Positions 29,931-34,956 of a stretch of 34,956 bases of DNA are shown piece by piece. The first letter of the stretch is position 1. Each line of letters begins with the position of its first letter. The translations under genes and the position numbers were made by a program. Source of the DNA: an uncultured Bacteroidota bacterium (GTDB lineage Bacteria > Bacteroidota > Bacteroidia > Bacteroidales > WCHB1-69); contig CACYHL010000005.1 in NCBI GenBank assembly GCA_902774205.1, forward strand, positions 1 to 34,956. The letters run 5' to 3'. The notes beneath the pieces were generated by a model that saw only the letters and a list, made by a program, of their open reading frames with translations, searched no databases and had not been told where the DNA came from.

Positions 29931-30851
29931 CTAATCGTTGGTTATTTCTTGCGGTGTGTCCTCTTCATTTTCAGGTTCTTTATCGTCAGCACCGCAACTG
30001 TATTTTTCTTTTCTGTAAACGTATAATGATGTGAATATGCCGAAGAACAATCCGTACAGAAGTGTTGACACGGAGTTCATCAGGGCAACAGTGAGGCTGT
30101 TATTGTAGCGCGGCACCGAATCTTTCTCGGCTTCAAGGCGCAGTTGTAGCGGGCTCGCGCTGTCGAAACCAGCCGCGGAAGTCAACACGATTTGGCTTAA
30201 AACTGTAGTGCAAATTGTGTCTTCCTGTTCTTCGTTCAACAGCTGCTCAAGCGTGTTGATCCAAACTTTCTGCGCATAACTGTCGAATTTTCCGTAGTGA
30301 TAGTTTGCCGTATCCATTGCCGCACCCTTGCGAAGCCTTTCCGCATAGCAATCCCATAACATCGCCAACCTGTTATCAACAAATGTGTTACAGGCTGTAT
30401 CATCTTTAAGGATTGAAGTTTTGGTTTCTGCGAGAATATTTCCACTATTAATAATATATGTATCAATATCCTCCATTTTCACTGTGTCTTGCGCCAAACG
30501 GGTGCGATATTTCTGTTCAAAAGCCGTGTTTATCCTGTCAATTCCGTCTTTTTCTATAAAAGAGAAATGAATGACGAGATAAATAAGGAAAAAGATGAAA
30601 GCCACGCCAACCGCCCCCGCACTGAGACCGAATGTCTTGCCGAAAGTGATGAAGCCGCCTGCAAAATTGTCGCGATAGTCTTTGGCGCACTTTACAAGCA
30701 CAACAATGATAAGCAGAATCATCATCAAATCGGCGATAGTGCCGAAGGGATAATCCACGCGGCGCGCCATCATTTTAAGCAGTTCGAGCGCGGAAAGCCC
30801 CGCGCCCAAAACTATACCCCATAAAAAAGTTGTCCTAAACCAATTTTTCAT
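29931..30851 (-). CDS. DUF4199 domain-containing membrane protein
   Basis: The 306-residue protein starts with MKNWFRTTFLWGIVLGAGLSALELL and has three hydrophobic segments before residue 100 and a fourth near residues 260-280 (MNSVSTLLYGLFFGIFTSLYVY). A soluble region of about 150 residues lies between the third and fourth. The tail is acidic (EPENEEDTPQEITND). This is the DUF4199 layout, with a longer loop than the smallest members. Function unknown; its place directly before the membrane glycosyltransferase suggests an envelope role. Confidence 0.8.
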   Translation of the reverse strand: MKNWFRTTFLWGIVLGAGLSALELLKMMARRVDYPFGTIADLMMILLIIVVLVKCAKDYRDNFAGGFITFGKTFGLSAGAVGVAFIFFLIYLVIHFSFIEKDGIDRINTAFEQKYRTRLAQDTVKMEDIDTYIINSGNILAETKTSILKDDTACNTFVDNRLAMLWDCYAERLRKGAAMDTANYHYGKFDSYAQKVWINTLEQLLNEEQEDTICTTVLSQIVLTSAAGFDSASPLQLRLEAEKDSVPRYNNSLTVALMNSVSTLLYGLFFGIFTSLYVYRKEKYSCGADDKEPENEEDTPQEITND

Positions 30852-30879
30852 GTTCTGCTTTCAGATGAAAAATCCGCTG

Positions 30880-31590
30880 TTAATATTCCTCCTCTTCTTC
30901 TTCACCGTCTGCGCCCAAACCGAACATGGCTTTAACATCTGCCGGTGCGTTTTCAAACGGTTCCCAACCTGCCGGAAGTATAAAGGACTTCGCGTTGATT
31001 TTCTTGTCCGGCTTGATTTCTGACGCCTCGTTAATCATTGTGAATGAATTTCCGTCATTCTCAATAAAAGTTTCAGTATAAAGCGGATACCCCTTGAGCC
31101 CTGGATATTTTGCGGATTTGTATGTTGACGCGTTCATCAGATCATTGGTGACATAAAGAGTTAGGCTCTGGCTTTCGTCTGTCTCAAGATCAGTGACTGT
31201 AACGACAGCTTTGTGGCATTTATAACCTGCAATCTCTTTTGTGTCAAGCTCATCGTACTCATAGTCGAATTTTGTCGTTTTGTAGTCGGCAGTGTCGGAT
31301 ATAAGATATTTTCCGTATGCCATCTGAGAAAGGTCGATAACGATGTTTGTTATTCCTGTGTTGCCATCGGAGACAACAACGGTTCCAATTCCTTGCTGGC
31401 TGTTAACCATTTTAGTTTTGCTGCCCCAAACAATCATTTCCGCCTCCCCTTGCACCTGCGAGAGAATGTTCGCATCCTCAGTGCCGGTCGCGTATGTTTT
31501 CATTTTGATGATTCCGCCGAAATCTTTCTGTGCATAGCCCAAAACAGCTATTGACATTAACAAGGCTGATAATAAAAAGATCTTTTTCAT
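30880..31590 (-). CDS. Secreted DUF4412-like protein with acidic tail
   Basis: The 236-residue precursor has a signal peptide (MKKIFLLSALLMSIAVLGYAQ). The mature part is beta-rich: FGGIIKMKTYATGTE, then WGSKTKMVNSQQG, VIDLSQMAYGKYLIS, and GYKCHKAVVTVTD, the strand order of DUF4412 (LolA/LolB-like) proteins of Bacteroidetes. The final MFGLGADGEEEEEEY is a run of Glu. It is probably periplasmic or outer-membrane-associated. Function unknown. A TATATTTG box 25 bases upstream suggests its own promoter inside the run. Confidence 0.65.
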   Translation of the reverse strand: MKKIFLLSALLMSIAVLGYAQKDFGGIIKMKTYATGTEDANILSQVQGEAEMIVWGSKTKMVNSQQGIGTVVVSDGNTGITNIVIDLSQMAYGKYLISDTADYKTTKFDYEYDELDTKEIAGYKCHKAVVTVTDLETDESQSLTLYVTNDLMNASTYKSAKYPGLKGYPLYTETFIENDGNSFTMINEASEIKPDKKINAKSFILPAGWEPFENAPADVKAMFGLGADGEEEEEEY

Positions 31591-31614
31591 ATTGATTTTG
31601 CTTTAATTGTTTTT

Positions 31615-31622
31615 CAAATATA
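31615..31622 (-). promoter_or_regulatory. -7 promoter box for the DUF4412-like gene
   Basis: The minus strand reads TATATTTG followed by A, 25 bases before the start codon. It fits the consensus but lacks the final C and a clear -33. Confidence 0.4.
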
Positions 31623-31646
31623 TAAAACTCTATTTTGCAGAAAATA

Positions 31647-32384
31647 TTATGCTGTTTTTCTCTCCCATTTTCTGAACAGGCTTCTCAATTTCAGTCCGAT
31701 GACACCGAAAATAGCTTCCTTGAAAATTCCAGATGACATTTTTGATGTCCCTAAAGTTCTGTCTTTAAATATAATAGAAACTTCTTCTATCTTAAATCCG
31801 AGTTTCCAAACGGTGAATTTCATCTCTATCTGGAATCCGTAGCCGATATGTTTGATTTTGTCGAAGTCGATTGCGCGAAGGGTGTCGGCTTTGTAGCATT
31901 TGAAGCCGGCGGTGGTGTCGCGCACGGGGATTCCGAGAATGAAGCGCACGTACATTGAGCCGCAGTACGACATCAGCAGCCGCGACATCGGCCAGTTGAG
32001 AACGTTAACGCCCTTGCAGTACCGTGACCCGACAGCGAGGTCGGCGCCGTTGACCGCGCAGGCTTCGTACAGACGGGCAAGGTCTTCAGGATTGTGCGAG
32101 AAATCGGCATCCATCTCAAAGACATAATCGTAACCGTGCTCCAACGCCCATTTGAAACCTGTGATGTACGCCGTGCCGAGCCCGAGTTTCCCTTTCCTCT
32201 CAATTATGAAAAGCCTGTCAGGCAATTCCTCCATTAGCCGTTTCACAATGTCGGCAGTGCCGTCCGGCGAATTGTCCTCTATCACAAGAATATGATAATC
32301 GCCCAAAGAAAAGGTTGTTCTGATGATGTTTTCGATATTTTCCTTTTCGTTATATGTAGGGATTATGACTAATTTCTTATCCAT
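31647..32384 (-). CDS. Polyprenol monophosphomannose synthase (DPM1-like GT2)
   Basis: The 245-residue soluble glycosyltransferase has KLVIIPTYNEKENIENII at the start, VIEDNSPDGTADI, the metal-binding MDADFSHNPEDL, GSRYCKGV and the late TTAGFKCYK and SIIFKDRTLGTSKMS blocks. This is the dolichol/polyprenol-phosphate mannosyltransferase pattern without a membrane tail. It transfers a hexose from a nucleotide sugar to polyprenyl phosphate. It starts 2 bases after the nuclease-family gene. A second, membrane-anchored polyprenyl-phosphate GT2 lies 1.7 kb downstream. Confidence 0.92.
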   Translation of the reverse strand: MDKKLVIIPTYNEKENIENIIRTTFSLGDYHILVIEDNSPDGTADIVKRLMEELPDRLFIIERKGKLGLGTAYITGFKWALEHGYDYVFEMDADFSHNPEDLARLYEACAVNGADLAVGSRYCKGVNVLNWPMSRLLMSYCGSMYVRFILGIPVRDTTAGFKCYKADTLRAIDFDKIKHIGYGFQIEMKFTVWKLGFKIEEVSIIFKDRTLGTSKMSSGIFKEAIFGVIGLKLRSLFRKWERKTA

Positions 32385-32386
32385 AA

Positions 32387-33415
32387 TTATTTTTTTACGA
32401 TGATATAAACCGGGAAGTGATCGCTATAGCCGCCTTGGTAAGTTCCACCAGCGTATGTTCTGTAAGGATAATCCTCATACGAGCCAGTCTGTGTTTTCTG
32501 CAAGATTAGCGGATCGTGGAATATCTTGGCCGCCACATACTTGTAAGTTCCGGGGCGCGCATTCACGAGACCGTATGACACAATCGTCTGGTCTATGAGT
32601 CCCCAAGAGTCTCTGTACGCGTAAGAGCCGTATCCCTGTTTGTAGAGTTTGTACATCGGGTTGAAAAGGTCACCGGGCTGTGTGGTAGCCTCAATTTTTT
32701 TCTTTATCTTAAGATTTGTGATAATACTCTTTGAATCAGGATCATCGTTAAAGTCGCCCACGATGACGATTTTCGCGTTGGGGTCTGCGTTCATCAGCGA
32801 GTCGGCGATGCTGCGTGTGAGCTTCGCGGCTGCGGCACGACTGCCAAGGCTCTTTTTTCCTCCGAGTTTTGACGGCCAGTGGTTCACAATCATGTGCATC
32901 GTGTCGGTGCCGTCAAGAATGAAGGAAACCAAAAGCTGGTCACGGGTGCGGAAACTTGTGTCGGCAGTATAGAGACGGAACGACTTGCTGGAAAGCACTT
33001 GTACACGGTCTTTTCTGTAGATGAAGCCGACATCGACACCACGGCGGTCGGGAGAGTCGTAATGAACTATGTCCATATTGAACGGACGGAGGTTGTCGGT
33101 GGCGATAAGGTCCTCAAGCACCTTACGGTTCTCGAGCTCACACAGCCCAATACAAGCCACACCGCCATACTCACGGCCTATCAGCGAAATGACTTTCGAC
33201 ATATTGTCAAGTTTGCGCATGTAGCGTTCTGGCGTCCAGCGGTATGAGCCTTCAGGAAGGAAATCAGCGTCCCTTGTCAACGGATCATCTTCCGTATCGA
33301 ACAGATTCTCAAGATTATAGAAGCCTAAAACTGCGGTATTTTTCTCCTTTTGCGCGAAGAGTCCGTCACATAGAAGCAACCCGAATGCCAATGTTAAAAA
33401 GAAGATTTTTTTCAT
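32387..33415 (-). CDS. Secreted endonuclease/exonuclease/phosphatase (EEP) family protein
   Basis: The 342-residue precursor has a signal peptide (MKKIFFLTLAFGLLLCDGLFAQ). The EEP domain shows GFYNLENLFDTEDDP, LCELENRKVLEDLI (metal Glu), MIVNHWPSKLGG, IVIVGDFNDDPDSKSI and the final GGYSDHFPVYI with the catalytic Asp-His pair. These secreted Bacteroidetes enzymes are annotated as nucleases or phosphodiesterases; the substrate is open. It is the first gene of the minus-strand run that continues to the membrane GT2, with a TATCTTTG box 21 bases upstream. Confidence 0.92.
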   Translation of the reverse strand: MKKIFFLTLAFGLLLCDGLFAQKEKNTAVLGFYNLENLFDTEDDPLTRDADFLPEGSYRWTPERYMRKLDNMSKVISLIGREYGGVACIGLCELENRKVLEDLIATDNLRPFNMDIVHYDSPDRRGVDVGFIYRKDRVQVLSSKSFRLYTADTSFRTRDQLLVSFILDGTDTMHMIVNHWPSKLGGKKSLGSRAAAAKLTRSIADSLMNADPNAKIVIVGDFNDDPDSKSIITNLKIKKKIEATTQPGDLFNPMYKLYKQGYGSYAYRDSWGLIDQTIVSYGLVNARPGTYKYVAAKIFHDPLILQKTQTGSYEDYPYRTYAGGTYQGGYSDHFPVYIIVKK

Positions 33416-33436
33416 TATGCAAAAATTTTAACGTGG

Positions 33437-33444
33437 CAAAGATA
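33437..33444 (-). promoter_or_regulatory. -7 promoter box for the EEP gene
   Basis: The minus strand reads TATCTTTG followed by CC, 21 bases before the start codon. No clear -33. Confidence 0.55.
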
Positions 33445-33502
33445 CAATTTTTTTATAGAAGAAACTCTGTATGCGGCAATTTTATATATGTGACTTTTTA
33501 TA

Positions 33503-33510
33503 TATCTTTG
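33503..33510 (+). promoter_or_regulatory. -7 promoter box for rlmN
   Basis: TATCTTTG followed by CC lies 87 bases before the start codon. It fits the consensus, and the leader would be about 80 bases. Confidence 0.5.
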
Positions 33511-33597
33511 CCAAAAAATCGGGACATATATTTCACCGTTTTTACAATTTTCAAAATGACAAAAACATTAAACTAATTTTTTCGCTAACGAATTGTA

Positions 33598-34641
33598 ATG
33601 AAAGACATTAGAAGAGTAGAGCACGATGATATTCTCGCGTTTTTGGAGAAGAACGGGGAAAAGGGCTTCCGCGCAAAACAGATAGACGAGTGGCTTTGGA
33701 AGAAGGGCTGTTTCTGTTTTGAAGAGATGAGCAACCTGCCCACGACTTTGCGTGAGTTGCTGAAACAGAGCTACGAGTTCGCACATCTTGAGACCGACAC
33801 GGTTGAGCAGAGCGCGGACGGCACCCTCAAATTTCTGTTCCGCCTGCCCGACAATGCGAAGATTGAAGGCGTGCTAATCCCCACTCCGAAGCGTGTCACA
33901 GCGTGTGTGTCGTCTCAGGCGGGCTGCCCGCTGAAATGCGCTTTTTGTGCCACAGGTCAGATGGGCTTCATCCGCAATCTCCATTTCACGGAGATTTTCG
34001 ACCAGTTCCTTATAATGAACCGTGTTGCGGAGGAGAATTTCGGTAAAAGAATCACGAACATCGTATATATGGGCATGGGCGAGCCGCTTCTCAATTACGA
34101 AAATGTGATGAAATCAATCGGACTGCTCACCTCACCAAGCGCGCAAGCCATGTCACCGCAACGTATCACGCTCTCCACGGTTGGCGTTGTCAATGGCATT
34201 CAACGGCTGGCTGACGAAGGGTTCCCTTGCGGGATTGCAATTTCGCTCCACTGCGCAGACGAGCGTAAAAGATTGGAGCTTATTCCTTCCACAAAAACGT
34301 TCCCGTTGCCGGAGATTCGCGAGGCATTGGCATATTTTCATAAAAAAACAGGGGAAAGAATCAGTATTGAATACCTTCTGCTTGACGGAATCACCGACAC
34401 GCGCGCCGATGCAGAAAAACTTTGGGAATTCTGCAAGCCGTTCCCCGCAAAAATAAACCTTATAGAATATAATGACAACAATTTGCAGTTCCGTAAAAGT
34501 CCGGAAAAAAGGGTGAAAGATTTTGTGGCGTATTTGGAATCGAGGAACATGATTGTGACGGTGAGGCACAGCCGAGGAAAGGAAATTGCAGCAGCCTGCG
34601 GGCAACTTCTTGTTAACCAATCAAATAAAAGCAAAAAGTAA
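33598..34641 (+). CDS. rlmN: 23S rRNA (adenine(2503)-C2)-methyltransferase RlmN
   Basis: The 347-residue radical SAM enzyme methylates A2503 of 23S rRNA and A37 of some tRNAs. The cluster motif CPLKCAFC is at residues 110-117 (CxxxCxxC). The two methylating cysteines are visible: Cys103 in TACVSSQ and Cys334 in AAACGQL. VYMGMGEPLLNYENV and the N-terminal KQIDEWLWKKG complete the pattern. The length is normal. It is a lone gene between divergent and same-strand neighbours with their own promoter boxes. Confidence 0.96.
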   Translation: MKDIRRVEHDDILAFLEKNGEKGFRAKQIDEWLWKKGCFCFEEMSNLPTTLRELLKQSYEFAHLETDTVEQSADGTLKFLFRLPDNAKIEGVLIPTPKRVTACVSSQAGCPLKCAFCATGQMGFIRNLHFTEIFDQFLIMNRVAEENFGKRITNIVYMGMGEPLLNYENVMKSIGLLTSPSAQAMSPQRITLSTVGVVNGIQRLADEGFPCGIAISLHCADERKRLELIPSTKTFPLPEIREALAYFHKKTGERISIEYLLLDGITDTRADAEKLWEFCKPFPAKINLIEYNDNNLQFRKSPEKRVKDFVAYLESRNMIVTVRHSRGKEIAAACGQLLVNQSNKSKK

Positions 34642-34670
34642 CATTTATACCCTTATTTAAAAAAATTCGT

Positions 34671-34678
34671 TATCTTTG
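34671..34678 (+). promoter_or_regulatory. -7 promoter box for the butyrate kinase gene
   Basis: TATCTTTG followed by CAG lies 52 bases before the ATG and matches the consensus. No TTG is present at the -33 position. Confidence 0.5.
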
Positions 34679-34730
34679 CAGCATAATCAAATCATTAAAC
34701 CATAAAAAACAAAAGTATTCCCAATCTGAA

Positions 34731-34956
34731 ATGAAAAGACTTATTTTGGCAATCAATCCAGGTTCAACCTCAACAAAAATTGCCGTATTTGAAGAAGAGA
34801 AAAAAAAAAAAAAAAAAAACGTAAAACATTCAGTAGAAGAGTTAGCTAAGTTCCCGACAATAGGCGAACAGTATCAATACAGGAAGGACGCCATTCTTGA
34901 AGAGCTCAAAAGCAACAACATTGAGCTGTCGGATATTAAAATCGTAATTGGGCGCG
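34731..34956 (+). CDS. buk: Butyrate kinase, N-terminal part (3' partial at the window edge)
   Basis: The 75 visible residues start MKRLILAINPGSTSTKIAVFEEE, the phosphate-binding opening of the acetate/butyrate kinase (ASKHA) family. They continue with KHSVEELAKFPTIGEQYQYRKDAILEELK, the pattern that marks butyrate rather than acetate kinases. The enzyme makes ATP and butyrate (or branched acids) from acyl phosphate. The codons for residues 24-29 are six AAA in a row, from a run of 20 A at 34800-34819. Family members usually have a varied hydrophobic segment such as KPLF here. The frame is kept and the residue spacing is as expected. The gene continues beyond the window. Confidence 0.88.
   Translation, partial: MKRLILAINPGSTSTKIAVFEEEKKKKKKNVKHSVEELAKFPTIGEQYQYRKDAILEELKSNNIELSDIKIVIGR
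34800..34819. repeat. Homopolymer of 20 A inside the butyrate kinase gene
   Basis: Twenty consecutive A follow GAAGAAGAG and precede CGTAAA. This is the longest homopolymer I saw in the window. It lies in the first 100 bases of the coding region, where a length change would shift the frame. Confidence 0.95.

Noticed and set aside
1-34956. CRISPR array, insertion sequence with terminal repeats, or rRNA genes
   Set aside because: I found no regularly spaced direct repeats, no transposase and no rRNA-like sequence. The only repeat family is the dispersed palindrome.

Overview
The window looks like chromosome of an anaerobic, fermentative member of the Bacteroidetes, most likely order Bacteroidales. 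The reasons are the recurrent promoter box TANNTTTG(C) upstream of genes, the near absence of Shine-Dalgarno sequences at most starts, and several families typical of the phylum (DUF6089 next to uppS, DUF5683 after parAB, a DUF3276 PUR-like protein before parA, DUF4199 next to a GT2, DUF4153). A four-subunit 2-oxoacid:ferredoxin oxidoreductase, a butyrate kinase and an [FeFe]-hydrogenase-like protein point to an oxygen-free, fermentative life. Genus cannot be told from the sequence.

Layout. 1-3.8 kb (+): tail of an M20 amidohydrolase, an FAH-family enzyme, a nucleoside-type MFS permease, then a tight lolA-like / hotdog dehydratase / GT2 trio whose glycosyltransferase is broken by an internal deletion with frameshift. 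3.8-9.1 kb (-): yidD, rsmD, a DUF4153 membrane protein, a steroid 5-alpha-reductase-family membrane protein and sppA. 9.2-10.9 kb (+): DUF6089 and uppS. 10.9-12.0 kb (-): pspC-xerD. A tRNA with anticodon CAT (+) and a SAM hydrolase (-) share a bidirectional terminator. 13.3-14.8 kb: an orphan ORF and corA. 15.0-18.4 kb (+): DUF3276, parA, parB, DUF5683, ung.

18.5-22.3 kb (-) is a six-gene operon of DRTGG protein, RsbT-like ATPase, [FeFe]-hydrogenase-like iron-sulfur protein, second DRTGG protein, PHP phosphoesterase and a second GHKL ATPase. It looks like the regulatory half of a hydrogenase locus without the catalytic HydABC subunits. 22.4-25.5 kb (-) is an AT-rich island: an 801-residue protein with a PD-(D/E)xK-like signature and C-terminal TPRs, followed by three tiny genes, two of which have unusually strong Shine-Dalgarno sequences. 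25.9-28.7 kb (-) is the ferredoxin/alpha/beta/gamma oxidoreductase operon (vor/kor type). 29.0-33.4 kb (-): secreted endonuclease/exonuclease/phosphatase-family protein, DPM1-like glycosyltransferase, a DUF4412-like secreted protein, DUF4199 membrane protein and a membrane GT2. 33.6 kb to the end (+): rlmN and the start of a butyrate kinase gene that contains a run of 20 A.

A 28-30 bp palindrome is present in three copies (3.8, 18.45 and 25.7 kb), and in two of them it supplies the stop codon of the neighbouring gene. The most interesting parts are the hydrogenase-like signalling operon, the AT-rich nuclease-like/small-gene island, the palindrome family and the decayed lipid-modification trio.
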